From the NCBI RefSeq assembly GCF_003428695.1, contig NZ_QURH01000338.1:27210-91209 (forward strand): a stretch of DNA of 64,000 nucleotides, given 5' to 3'. The stretch comes from Actinomadura logoneensis (GTDB lineage Bacteria > Actinomycetota > Actinomycetes > Streptosporangiales > Streptosporangiaceae). This document shows, piece by piece, positions 35,091 through 44,379 of this stretch. Made by a program: the position numbers and the translations under genes. The notes beneath the pieces were generated by a model. It had not been told where the DNA came from. It saw nothing but the letters and a program-made list of their open reading frames with translations, and searched no databases. The stretch's first letter is position 1; each line of letters starts with the position of its first letter.

Positions 35091-37886
35091 TCACTCGGTG
35101 TCGGATGCGTCGGGGTCGTCGATCGGGAGCACGTACTCCTGGGCGAGGGCCGCCAGGTGCAGGGGGAGGGGCAGCGCCAGGGCCTCGGGGTAGTCCGGGG
35201 GCTGGCGGAGGATGTGCGCGGTCAGGGCCAGGGCCTCGGGGGAGTCGCCGTCGTCCTCGTGGCAACCGAGGACGGTCAGCTCCATCAGGGTCGGGTTCCA
35301 GCCGACCTTGTCGGTGTCCAGGGTGAGCTTGCCCTCGTTGTCTCCGAGGGTGAGGGGGCGCGGAGCGAGCTTGTCGGCCCTGATCGCCGACGATTTGAAC
35401 TGGCCGGGCTTCGGGGTGGTGCTCCAGAAGACACGGTCGCCATATGGCTCGCAGTCGTCGGGCACCCACAGGTGGGCGGGGATGCCGTTCGCCTCGCCCT
35501 TGGGGTGCACACCCCACCACTGCGCGACCTCGCGGTTGCCGGCTCCGCGCACCCGCAGCAGACGCAGGTCGGGATCCAGGCGGCGGGCGGGGGCGTGGCC
35601 GGTGCGGGTCCGGTCCCGCTCGGCGCGGCCGTCCTGGATCCAGGTCCAGTGGCGGCGGGCGTTCTGCGCGTGGACGAACAGCAGGGTCGGGGTGCCGCGC
35701 AGGCGGCGCTGGACCTTCTGCAACCACTGCTCGGTCGAGCGGCGCTGCTCGTCGGCGGACTGGCGGCGCGTCGCCCGCGGCTGGGGGACGGGCTCGTCGG
35801 TGTCGACGGCGGCCTCGACCTCGGCGCGGGCGGCGAGCCGCAGCAGCATCACCGGGTAGGGGACCCATTCGCCCGCGCCGTCGTCGCCGGCCGGGTCGAA
35901 GCCCTCCACGCGTGCGACGCCCGTGCCCGGCTCACCCGGTGTGACCAGGACGGCGACCGGGGAGTGGGCGGCCCAACGGTTGCGTGCGGTGCGGTTCTTC
36001 TGGACGAGCCAGATCGCCGCGTAGCGCAGGCCGTCCGGGAGGCCGCCGAGCGGGCCGGGCTCGGGCAGCACGCGCGCGCCGAGCTGGCGCAGGCCGTCAT
36101 CCCACGCCATGAGAGCCCGGTGCTTGTCCTGCTTGCCGGCCTTCCCGGGGACCAGCATGAACTGGCTCAGCACGCCCGCGTCGGCGAGTCCGAGGCGCAG
36201 CGCGAACTTCGGGTCGTGGGCGGGCGAGCCGAAACCGGTCGGAGGGTCGATCTCGACCAGCGCCAAGGTCGGGCCGTCTCCGGGCTTGTCGGCGGCGGCG
36301 AACGCGGCGACGGCCTTACGCCGGGCGGTGATGGCAGCCGCAGCCGTCGCACGGGACGGACGGCCCTTCTCCGGCAGCGCCAGGTCTTCGGCGAGACCGT
36401 CGGTGAGCTTCAGGCAGCGCAGCCGCACGGCCAGCTCCGGTGTGCTCCATTCCAGGACGGCGGCCGAACCCGGCTCGGCGTGCTCGAACTCCTCGGTGCT
36501 CGGGCGGACGCCGTCGTCTTCCAGGCCGAGATGCTCGATGAGAGCGGCGATCGCGGTGTCGCGCATCTCCGGTGTCTGCCACAGCAACCGCGCCTCCAGG
36601 ACGGGCCCTCCTCCCCAGGCGGAGACGGCGAACGCCGCAGCGGTGCGCACGGTCCGAGCCCGCTGCTGGGCGGCGGGGGCGTTGCTCGGGGTGGCACGGC
36701 CGAGCCGGGTCCGGCGGCGGCGCGGAACCGGACGAAGCTCGGGCGGCAACGCCTGCTCGGCCCAAGTGACGATCTCCGAGCGCTGGTTCGACATCAGCCC
36801 GGAAGCGATCGTGTGACCGCCCATCGCGGTGTTGTGCACGACCCCGGCGCGCATCTCGGGGGCGAGCCACTTCTCCGGGAACGTCAGGACCTCCTCGGCG
36901 GACGGGAACGGAGCCTGCAACGAGATCCCGTCCAGCACGCCGGTGGGACCGCCGTCCGCCCAGTCGGTGACGTATCCGTCGTCGGTGCGGCGGCGCTCCA
37001 GCCGCGCGACGGCGAAGCGGTCGGACGGCGGCGCGCCCGGCAGCCACGGCACGGACGGCCGCAGCAGCACCGTGGCCCGGCGACCGTACGGCACGTGGAG
37101 CCGTCCGGTCTTGGCGTTGACGCGGGTCGCCCAGCGGCGGATGCCGCAGTGCAGGTGGAAGCGCGGCATCGGGTTGAAGGGGACCGTCTGCAAGGTGATG
37201 TTGAGCAGGACCGAGAACCACCACGTGCGGCCCTTGGCATCCTCGAACGGCCGGGGTTCCGACACCAGCTCGGCGCCCTGGTCCCGAGGTCCGCGCGGCA
37301 TCGCGTGGAAACGCAGCCGTCCGCCCTCGAACTCGAACTCGGGCAGGTCCAGGACGCGGCGGGCGAGCCAGTCGGTCGTCAGCGTGTACTGGTGCGGCTG
37401 CGGCGCGGCCGTGCCGCCGTCGGTGACGGGGCAGCGCAGCAGCTCGAACCCGACGTCCTGCCAGGCGGGCGGTGCGGCACCCAGCTTGCGCTGAACGGCG
37501 TTGCGCAGTTCCCGGTACTCGCGGTCTCGTGCCAGCTCGGGGCGGAGATCGCGCAGCCAGGCGTTGAGCAGCAACTGGAAAGCGCGCTCGGGGATCGGCT
37601 CGGTTTCAGCGGGCGAGCACAGCCACCAGCCCGGGTCGTCCGTTGCGCCGGGCGGCCTGGGCAGCGCGAGCAGGTCGGGGGCGAGTGCCTGGACGGCCAG
37701 CTCCATGCGCCGGGTGGGCGCCCTCCGCCAGGGCTCGGCGTCGGTGGGACGACCGAGGTTGCACAGGTCGAGGATCGCCGACTGCCAGGTCTCGGGGAAC
37801 CGGAGCGCGCGGTACCGAGCGGTGAGCGAGACATCGGGGGCGGCGGGAGCCCAGGCGGCTGCCTGGACGTGGTGGTATGCGGCCAT
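35091..37886 (-). CDS. PIWI-RE (pPIWI_RE) Argonaute-like protein
   Basis: Predicted 931-aa protein of the prokaryotic PIWI-RE family: an X-domain N-terminal module, middle region and C-terminal RNase H-like PIWI core. Supporting stretches are PFNPMPRFHLHCGIRRWATR (about residue 240), a core strand LALVEIDPPTGFG (about 545), TLLFVHAQNARRHWTW (about 720) and VRGAGNREVAQWW (about 775), where the conserved Arg and Glu of the family name should lie. PIWI-RE proteins are predicted to bind guide or R-loop nucleic acids with a DinG-like helicase and an REase. Here the helicase gene ends 15 bp upstream. AAAGGA precedes the ATG. It ends the four-gene operon. Confidence 0.83.
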   Translation of the reverse strand: MAAYHHVQAAAWAPAAPDVSLTARYRALRFPETWQSAILDLCNLGRPTDAEPWRRAPTRRMELAVQALAPDLLALPRPPGATDDPGWWLCSPAETEPIPERAFQLLLNAWLRDLRPELARDREYRELRNAVQRKLGAAPPAWQDVGFELLRCPVTDGGTAAPQPHQYTLTTDWLARRVLDLPEFEFEGGRLRFHAMPRGPRDQGAELVSEPRPFEDAKGRTWWFSVLLNITLQTVPFNPMPRFHLHCGIRRWATRVNAKTGRLHVPYGRRATVLLRPSVPWLPGAPPSDRFAVARLERRRTDDGYVTDWADGGPTGVLDGISLQAPFPSAEEVLTFPEKWLAPEMRAGVVHNTAMGGHTIASGLMSNQRSEIVTWAEQALPPELRPVPRRRRTRLGRATPSNAPAAQQRARTVRTAAAFAVSAWGGGPVLEARLLWQTPEMRDTAIAALIEHLGLEDDGVRPSTEEFEHAEPGSAAVLEWSTPELAVRLRCLKLTDGLAEDLALPEKGRPSRATAAAAITARRKAVAAFAAADKPGDGPTLALVEIDPPTGFGSPAHDPKFALRLGLADAGVLSQFMLVPGKAGKQDKHRALMAWDDGLRQLGARVLPEPGPLGGLPDGLRYAAIWLVQKNRTARNRWAAHSPVAVLVTPGEPGTGVARVEGFDPAGDDGAGEWVPYPVMLLRLAARAEVEAAVDTDEPVPQPRATRRQSADEQRRSTEQWLQKVQRRLRGTPTLLFVHAQNARRHWTWIQDGRAERDRTRTGHAPARRLDPDLRLLRVRGAGNREVAQWWGVHPKGEANGIPAHLWVPDDCEPYGDRVFWSTTPKPGQFKSSAIRADKLAPRPLTLGDNEGKLTLDTDKVGWNPTLMELTVLGCHEDDGDSPEALALTAHILRQPPDYPEALALPLPLHLAALAQEYVLPIDDPDASDTE

Positions 37887-37901
37887 GGGGGTCCTTTCGG
37901 G

Positions 37902-40900
37902 TCAGGAGTGGTGCCGGATGGTGAGCAGCGCCCGGTGCAGCGGCCGGTAGAGGAGCCGTGCCACGGCGGGGTCCGCCGGGTCGGGGAACCCTTCCGGCGC
38001 GAGGGCGTCGTCGAAGTAGGGGGCGAGGACGTCCAGGAGGTCGCGGAGCAGTCCCTCGGGGACGCCCTGGTCGGGCGAGGCGGCGGCGGGAACCTCGTCG
38101 CGCACCTCGGCGTCGGCGAACGCCGCGTCCACGAAGACCACTCGCGCGGGGACGCCGCCGCGTACCAACCGCCCGATGACCTGCCACAGGACGACGAGCT
38201 GGTCCCAGGCGAAGACCTTCCGCTCCCAGACGGGGAGTCGCGAACGGATGTAGCGGCGGGTGAGGAGCCGCCGCCACTCCTGGCGGGCCTCGTGTCGGAA
38301 GTCCAGTGCGGCCCGGTCGAGCCCGCCCGCCTTCGTGACCAGTTCGCCGAATGTGGCCGGTCCCGTGCGGCCGTCGTCGCCGGACAGCACGCGGGGCAGA
38401 CCGCGGGAGAACCGCGCTGCCCAGTCGTTGACGGAGTGCACCGCCAGCGCCAGGTCGTCCGGGCGCGGGTGCGGGCGGGCGAGGAACATCGCCAGCCCGA
38501 ACGCGGCGTTGCGCTCGAAGTTGAGGATGTTGTGGCCGCGTTCGACCGCCATCAGCGGCGCGACGAGGACCTCGGCACCGCAGTCGCCGAAGGAGGCGAC
38601 GTCACCGCGGCGCAGCACCCCGACGGGTTCGGCCGCGCCCGCGCCCGCGTCCGGTCCGGCACCGGCGTCCAGGTCGGCGGTGTCGGGGACCAACAGCCGC
38701 ACGCTGCCGCGCCAGCGGGGGATGGAGTTCAGCACGGTCGCGACGCGGGCCGCCTCCCGGTAGCTGCCGACCAGCAGCAGCGCTCGCCGCCGGTGCGGGT
38801 CACGGACGTGTGCGAGCTCCTGCTCCAGCGGGCTGGCGGTTCCGCCCCGTCCGGGGGAGCCGAGGCGCATCGCCAGTGCCTCCGCCAGCGCGGGCCGGAC
38901 CTTCGGGTCCGCCCCCGACAGGCGGATGCGTTCGCCGCGCGCGTCGCTGATCCAGCGGGTGGCGAACGCGGTGCCCAGCACCGCCTCGGTGGCCCGCGTC
39001 GACGGCTTCAGTACCGCGCCGACCGGTGCCGGGACGTGGTAGCGACTGGACATTCCCGCCCAGCTTGTGCCCGACAGCAGCAGCACATGCGGGCCGGGCC
39101 TGCCCCTGCCGGGATCGGCGCCGAGCGTGGTGAGGGCCGTGAGCAGTTCGCGCCCGACGCCGGCGCAGCGGAAGAAGCGCAGTGTCCCGCTCTGCCGTCC
39201 GTCCTCGTCGGTCTCGCGCTCGTCGGGGAGGAACTGGAAACCGAGCACGTTGCCCATGGGCGACTCGGGGACGACGGGCGCGTAGTCGGCGGGGGGACGG
39301 CGGGCCAGCTCGTTTCCGGTGGCGTCCAGCCGCAGCGCCGCCTCCACCATCGGCCACAGCCAGGCGACCCGGTCCAGATGCTTGGCCAGGACCGACAGCA
39401 GCAGCGTGAACTCCAGGCGGCGGCACGCGGTGTCGGCCCATGCGGCGTCCCGCGTCCTCTCCTGGACGGGCGTGTCGGTCAGCAGGTCCCGGAGCAGGAC
39501 GAGCGCCCGCTTACGGGTCTCGGTGGGAGAGGACGTGCCGATCAGGTCGTGGGCGAGGGCCACCAGGCCGTCGATCGCCCCGCCGTGCGGTCCGTGGTCG
39601 CCGAGCGGGTCGTCGCGGAACCCGTCGAACACGGCGGTCAACGCGACGCGGCGGGCGTCGGCGAGCACGCGGCCCGGGTCGTCGCGGGAGTCGGTCTCGT
39701 CGGCCTCGTCGTTCTCGAACAGCTCCCGCTCGTCGCGGACGCCGTTGTCGGCGCCCTCGCGACGCGCGTCGCCGAACCACTCCGCGAGCAGCTTCTCCTG
39801 CAGGGTCCAAGGACTGAAGTAGTCGACGTCCACCCAGTCCCGCAGGTCCCCGTCGGAGATGAGCAGACGGTAGAGCTCGTCGGTCGCCAGGCTCGACATC
39901 CCCACCGCGGTGTTCCACTGCTTGACGTCCCGGTCGGTCAGCGGAAGCCGCCCGCTGCGCGTCAGCTCGGCGATCTTGTGGGTGTGGATGCGGTCCAGCC
40001 AGGACTCCGGCCCGGGCTGCACCAGCGTCGCCGCCGGAGCGAAGATCCCGTCCAGCCGGAGCTGGACCGCGTCCGCCTCGTCCACGATCACGATGTCGCC
40101 GACCGCGCACGCCAGTTCCAGGTAACGCAGCCGCTCGTCGTTGAGGTGCTTCGGGACGCCGGACTGGACGAGGCTGGCGGGATTGGCCACCCAGATCCGG
40201 GCGTCCACCAGCCGGCGGGCCGCGTGGTGGCGGGGACAGCGGCTCCAGACCGGACACGCGTGCGGCTTCCCGCGCAGGACACGCCCCTCGTCCGGGTCGC
40301 GCGCGGGCCGAGCGTCGGCGCGGCTGCTGGGCCGGTACAGATCGAGCAGCAGCGGCTCCTCGCTCGTGGCGGCGGGCTTTCGCTGCTCGGGATGCAGACC
40401 GGCGCAGGGAGCGTCGGCGTACCGAAGAGGCCGGGCGGCCTCGACACCGCGCAATGCGTCCACCGGGCACGCCGTGCTCAACAAGTCGAACCCGTCATCG
40501 TCGTGGTCGAGCAGGTTCTCCTTGCCCTGCGCCGCCTGCCGCCGGTGCAGCCGCCGGACGTGGTCCTCGCGAGTGGACGACCCGAGGACCGGGGCGGCCG
40601 GAATACCGAGCCGGTCGAACAGCGCGGTCAGCCGGAGCTGCTCGGCCACGTCCCCCACGACGAGCGTCGTGCGCAGCGGGGTCGGCAGCCGGGCGGCCCA
40701 CACCGCCACGAGCACCATCAGCGTCGACTTGCCCGCGCCGACCATGCCGACCATGTGGAGCAGCTCGGCCAGGACGAATCCGCCGTCGTCGCGTTCGGCG
40801 AAGTCGCGGCCGGACGCGTCGCGAACGGCGACGTGCAGCTCGTCGAGCCGCCGTTCCCAGTCGCCCGCCTCGGCCGAGCCGCGTTCCCGCTCGTCCATCC

Positions 40901-41528
40901 ACCGGGCGGTCTCCAGCAGCATGGCCCGCGTGATGACCAGGGGCGCGCCGTCGCCCGCTCTGCCCTTGGCCAGGTCGTGGCCCGCCGCGCGCGGGAACAC
41001 CAGTTCGTCGGGGATGGTCACCGACGTCGCCCGGCGGCGGTCGAGGAAGGAGTGGCGTCCCGCCGTCGCGAGCTTGACTTCGTGGGTCCGGTAAGGCGGC
41101 AGCGCCGACAGCGCGTCCTCGTACACCCGCGTCCGATCGGCCGCCACGGTCGGACGCAGCACTCGCGGCGGAGCACCCTCGGGAACGTCGTAGGCGCGCA
41201 TTCGCTCCGGCACTCCCCGGTAGGTCTCCAGGAGCTGGAACCAGCTACGGCGACGGCGGATCGTCCAGAGCAGGACACGCGCCGCCGCCAGCGCCGTCCG
41301 CTGTTCCTCGGTGGAGACGAGCCCGGCCGCGTCCGGGAACGGGTACCCGCTGAGCAGGACGTAGGCGTCCTCGGCGGGGCGTCCCGGTGCGATGCGTCCG
41401 AGCAGGAACAACACCAGCTCGACCCGGCAGAGGTCGCGGGGGTGCATACCCGGTTCGGCGGCCTCGTTCCGCCATGCCTTGCGGAGCGCGGAGCTGACCG
41501 GGCCGTGCCAGGACTCCTCGTCACGCAT
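37902..41528 (-). CDS. DinG-like helicase of the PIWI-RE system (pPIWI_RE_Z type)
   Basis: Predicted 1208-aa helicase, large for the family because of N- and C-terminal additions. It has Walker A GMVGAGKSTLM (about residue 262), DEAD box IVIVDEADAVQL (about 481) and motif VI QVIGRLVRGG (about 1116). Cysteines between Walker A and DEAD (DAPCAGLH, HACPVWSRCPRHH) are placed like the Fe-S cluster of XPD/DinG helicases. ATG at 41528 is chosen because GAAGGAGGAAG lies just upstream and it overlaps the REase stop by 8 bp; a longer frame to 41777 would overlap that gene by 250 bp. Inferred role: unwinding target DNA or R-loops for PIWI-RE and the nucleases. Confidence 0.84.
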   Translation of the reverse strand: MRDEESWHGPVSSALRKAWRNEAAEPGMHPRDLCRVELVLFLLGRIAPGRPAEDAYVLLSGYPFPDAAGLVSTEEQRTALAAARVLLWTIRRRRSWFQLLETYRGVPERMRAYDVPEGAPPRVLRPTVAADRTRVYEDALSALPPYRTHEVKLATAGRHSFLDRRRATSVTIPDELVFPRAAGHDLAKGRAGDGAPLVITRAMLLETARWMDERERGSAEAGDWERRLDELHVAVRDASGRDFAERDDGGFVLAELLHMVGMVGAGKSTLMVLVAVWAARLPTPLRTTLVVGDVAEQLRLTALFDRLGIPAAPVLGSSTREDHVRRLHRRQAAQGKENLLDHDDDGFDLLSTACPVDALRGVEAARPLRYADAPCAGLHPEQRKPAATSEEPLLLDLYRPSSRADARPARDPDEGRVLRGKPHACPVWSRCPRHHAARRLVDARIWVANPASLVQSGVPKHLNDERLRYLELACAVGDIVIVDEADAVQLRLDGIFAPAATLVQPGPESWLDRIHTHKIAELTRSGRLPLTDRDVKQWNTAVGMSSLATDELYRLLISDGDLRDWVDVDYFSPWTLQEKLLAEWFGDARREGADNGVRDERELFENDEADETDSRDDPGRVLADARRVALTAVFDGFRDDPLGDHGPHGGAIDGLVALAHDLIGTSSPTETRKRALVLLRDLLTDTPVQERTRDAAWADTACRRLEFTLLLSVLAKHLDRVAWLWPMVEAALRLDATGNELARRPPADYAPVVPESPMGNVLGFQFLPDERETDEDGRQSGTLRFFRCAGVGRELLTALTTLGADPGRGRPGPHVLLLSGTSWAGMSSRYHVPAPVGAVLKPSTRATEAVLGTAFATRWISDARGERIRLSGADPKVRPALAEALAMRLGSPGRGGTASPLEQELAHVRDPHRRRALLLVGSYREAARVATVLNSIPRWRGSVRLLVPDTADLDAGAGPDAGAGAAEPVGVLRRGDVASFGDCGAEVLVAPLMAVERGHNILNFERNAAFGLAMFLARPHPRPDDLALAVHSVNDWAARFSRGLPRVLSGDDGRTGPATFGELVTKAGGLDRAALDFRHEARQEWRRLLTRRYIRSRLPVWERKVFAWDQLVVLWQVIGRLVRGGVPARVVFVDAAFADAEVRDEVPAAASPDQGVPEGLLRDLLDVLAPYFDDALAPEGFPDPADPAVARLLYRPLHRALLTIRHHS

Positions 41529-42648
41529 GCTTCCTCCTTCTGCCGGCCGTCTCGCCTCGCAACCGCCGTCGAGCTCGGCGGCACAGCTCCTCATCGGCCA
41601 CCAGGACCAGGCCACCGGCCTCCTCCGGGCGGGACCGCTCGAAGACCCGGATGTAGTCCGACCGCGCGTCGAGCCGATGGTGCGGCACCACCCAGAAACC
41701 CTCGTCGTAGGGCGGGTCGGTGGGAATCGGACGGGCCGTGCGTCCCAGCAGCGCGGGATTCGCCCGGTCCTTGACATCGATCGCCCAGACGTGGCCGTCC
41801 GGGAACGTCACCCGCAGGTCGTAGCTGTCGTAGCCCGGCCACATCGCGACGCCGAGCCCCAGCGCGGACAGGGCGTCGCGCAGATCGATCTCGGCCCGGC
41901 CGGGGCCTGTGACGAACTGCCGGAACGGGCGGGCGAGCTGCCGCACCGGGCCGTCGTCCGCCGGGGTCAGGTAGCGGCCGACCGGGGGCGGCCCCTGGCG
42001 GCGGCACCGGTCCCGCTCGCACCACCAGCCGTCGCCGGGGACTGGCGTGAGCAGCGTTCGGCAACGGCCGCAGACCGCGTTGCGGCCGTCGCGCAGGAAG
42101 CTGTCGGGAACGTCCCAGTAGATCTCGTCGAGGAGGTCGCGGACCGGCTCCAGCAGCAGCTCGAACATGATCTCCATGCCGCCGTGCGTCAGCACCGGCC
42201 GGTTGACCAGCATGTCCCGGAAGGCGGTGTAGCTGTCGGGTTCGCCGTACTCCCGGCACGCGCGCATCGCCCGGTCGAACACCTCGCGGTCGCACAGCTT
42301 GCCCGCACTGTCGCGACCGTGCGCGGCCCACTCGTGACACAGCTCGGTGGGGCGTCCGCTGTCCAGGTCGAGCAGCCGGTCGTCGGGACCGACCAGGGCG
42401 TCGGGAAGGTCCAGCGGCCAGTCGGAGACGGGCCGCTCCCGACACCAGAGGACCAGCTCGGCCAGGCTCAACGGCGGGTCGGCCCCATGAAGCAGGCACA
42501 ACAGGACCGTGCGGTCGAGGGCGAGCTGCGCCTCGTCGGGATAGGGCAAGGAGAAGGAGTCCAGCCGGTCCTGACGTTCCAGGGCGATGAGCGCCGCCGC
42601 CAGGGTGGACAGCAGCGCCTGCCCGTCGTGGGCGACCATGGTGGTCAT
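41521..42648 (-). CDS. REase-fold endonuclease with zinc ribbon, PIWI-RE associated
   Basis: Predicted 375-aa protein. A zinc ribbon (CGRCRTLL ... WWCERDRC) lies at about residues 190-215. The C-terminal PD-(D/E)XK core follows: SYDLRVTF supplies the first acidic residue and WAIDVKD (about 287-293) the D-X-K pair. This matches the REase subunit that co-occurs with PIWI-RE and a DinG-like helicase. ATG at 42648 overlaps the upstream stop (ATGA); a 33-residue longer start lies inside the upstream gene and is not used. Expected to cut the DNA engaged by the PIWI-RE/helicase complex. Confidence 0.8.
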   Translation of the reverse strand: MTTMVAHDGQALLSTLAAALIALERQDRLDSFSLPYPDEAQLALDRTVLLCLLHGADPPLSLAELVLWCRERPVSDWPLDLPDALVGPDDRLLDLDSGRPTELCHEWAAHGRDSAGKLCDREVFDRAMRACREYGEPDSYTAFRDMLVNRPVLTHGGMEIMFELLLEPVRDLLDEIYWDVPDSFLRDGRNAVCGRCRTLLTPVPGDGWWCERDRCRRQGPPPVGRYLTPADDGPVRQLARPFRQFVTGPGRAEIDLRDALSALGLGVAMWPGYDSYDLRVTFPDGHVWAIDVKDRANPALLGRTARPIPTDPPYDEGFWVVPHHRLDARSDYIRVFERSRPEEAGGLVLVADEELCRRARRRLRGETAGRRRKHA

Positions 42649-44270
42649 CGGGCCGCCTCCCCCTGCCGGGACGGGCACCAGCGGCGCACCTCGCAGCTCG
42701 CGCAGTGCGGGCCGGGATTCGGGGCGCAGGTCTGGTCGGCCGCCCACGGGCCGGTAAGCGCGGCGAGCACCGTGCGGGCCTCGTCGAGAGTCGACGCCTC
42801 GAACGGGTCGATCTCCTCACAGGAGACCCCGTCCCCACGGAGAACCTCCAGTTCGATGCGGGATCTGCGGGGATCGCCGCCGGGAACGCCCGCCGCCATC
42901 ATCACCACGGCCAGGGCGAGCTGCGGGTAGGTCGCCAGCAGGGAACGCCCCTCCCAGAGGGGGCGAGAAACGGTCTTGGTCTCCCGCCACACCCAGCCAC
43001 CCGCGTCGGTGTGGAGCAGGTCGGGATCGGCGATGACGACGGTGTCCAGTTCCGGGTCGTAGGCCGTCAGGCGCGGCTGGACGAGCACCTGCTCGTGAGC
43101 GGGAAGGCCGTCGAGCGGACACACGCCGCGGTGCTGGGCGAGCATCCGCGCGGCCGTGTCGGCCTCGTCGGGCGGAAGATCGGGCAGAACCTCCGGCATG
43201 GGCACGTCACGGCAGCCGTTGCGGGGACGGCGCGTGTGCGACTCGTTGAGCACGGCGTCCACGGCGCGGCCCCGGCGGATCGCGGCGTTCTCCGGCCGGC
43301 CGTCGTTCAGGTGCAGCACACGGGTGAGGTGGAACGCCGCAGGGCACTCGGAGTGGCGGCGCAGGTCGGATGCCGACACGCTGCGCCGCTCGCGCGGGCG
43401 GGTCGGAGCGGGGACGTGGAGCAGACCGGGCGTCCGGGGCGGCTCGGGGCACTCCGCCAGCGCCTTGCAGCCGACGCAGTCGGAACCAGGAACGAGCTCC
43501 GAACGTCCCATCACCTGCGTCAGGACGGGCTTCGCCAGCTTGTCGTACCGCTCGGAGACCTCATGGACGTCCCAGTCGGCGAGGACCTCGACCTCGCCGT
43601 CCCCGCAGCCGACCCCGATCACACGCACGCGGGCCGGTGGGACGTTCACGTCTACGGGCTCGTACCAGCGGGTGTGGCGCGACTTCCTCGCCGGGACACC
43701 GAACGCGAGGACGGACGCGGCCGCGGCGATCTGAGCGGGCGCGCGGTCGAGTTTCAGCTCATTGACGGACAGAAGCCACAGTTCTCGCACCAAGCCGTCC
43801 GCCGAGGCGTAGCGTCGTCCCCAGGCGCACCGTTCGTAACGCTGGGCACCGCGCGCGTCCGGGTGAGCCGCGTGATGGATCGCCACCCATTCGTGGCGAA
43901 CGGGGAGCGTGGCCGGATGACCGGCGTCCGTGCGGAGGCGCTCGGAGCGTTCTCGGGCGGCCAGGTAGGTGCGAACCGCATCGGCCGTCCAGTGCCGGTG
44001 CGCGGGAAGGCAGCGGCGGAACGACGCGTCCTCGGCGAGTGCCCGGTCGAGTTCCACGCCGTGGTGCTCGAACCGGTCGAGCACCCGCATGAAGGGGCCG
44101 AGGGCGAAACCTTCGAGCTCGGCCCAGGGGGCGCGGCGGTCGGCCTGGACCAGCGGCCGGACGTGCAGCGCGGCGGCCTGCGGGCAGTCACGGGGGTCCT
44201 GCTGGAGCACCGGGAGCCCGACCCGGACGAGCCGGGGATCGCCGTGGGTGCCGGGGGGAGTCGTGTTCAC
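42645..44270 (-). CDS. Cas4/AddB-like PD-(D/E)XK nuclease, first gene of PIWI-RE operon
   Basis: Predicted 541-aa protein. The nuclease domain occupies about residues 300-535: SASDLRRHSECPAAF (first Cys, about 309), VVIADPDLL (about 415), WRETKTV supplying E-X-K (about 428), and three C-terminal cysteines in HCASCEVRRWC (about 522-532). One early plus three late cysteines is the Fe-S layout of Cas4/AddB nucleases. The N-terminal 300 residues are unassigned, with another Cys group (DCVGCKALAEC, about 262). GTG at 44270 is preferred over GTG at 44279 because GAGGAGG is 8 nt upstream. Cas4 enzymes process DNA ends, so target or guide processing is an inferred role. Confidence 0.8.
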   Translation of the reverse strand: MNTTPPGTHGDPRLVRVGLPVLQQDPRDCPQAAALHVRPLVQADRRAPWAELEGFALGPFMRVLDRFEHHGVELDRALAEDASFRRCLPAHRHWTADAVRTYLAARERSERLRTDAGHPATLPVRHEWVAIHHAAHPDARGAQRYERCAWGRRYASADGLVRELWLLSVNELKLDRAPAQIAAAASVLAFGVPARKSRHTRWYEPVDVNVPPARVRVIGVGCGDGEVEVLADWDVHEVSERYDKLAKPVLTQVMGRSELVPGSDCVGCKALAECPEPPRTPGLLHVPAPTRPRERRSVSASDLRRHSECPAAFHLTRVLHLNDGRPENAAIRRGRAVDAVLNESHTRRPRNGCRDVPMPEVLPDLPPDEADTAARMLAQHRGVCPLDGLPAHEQVLVQPRLTAYDPELDTVVIADPDLLHTDAGGWVWRETKTVSRPLWEGRSLLATYPQLALAVVMMAAGVPGGDPRRSRIELEVLRGDGVSCEEIDPFEASTLDEARTVLAALTGPWAADQTCAPNPGPHCASCEVRRWCPSRQGEAAR

Positions 44271-44379
44271 GGAAGCCACCTCCTCGGGTTGGCGTAAGTG
44301 TAAACACAGTCAAGGCGTCTTCGCTCGGATGCTGCTACATTCATCGTGCTGGACGAGGCTGACAATTCAGGAGAGCGCG
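44271..44379. promoter_or_regulatory. Divergent promoter region, PIWI-RE operon and kinase
   Basis: This 109-bp spacer must drive both the leftward PIWI-RE operon and the rightward kinase. GTGT/ACAC arms around AA (44298-44307) form a short inverted repeat. AGGAGAG at 44368-44374 is the kinase ribosome site and GAGGAGG (minus strand, 44285-44279) that of the nuclease. No well-spaced promoter hexamers stand out. Confidence 0.45.

Noticed and set aside
34938..41774. A 2278-codon plus-strand open frame antisense to the PIWI-RE operon
   Set aside because: It is a shadow frame: high GC3 keeps the complementary frame open. Its product is low-complexity Gly/Arg/Gln-rich with no motifs, while the minus strand has PIWI-RE and helicase motifs and good ribosome sites.
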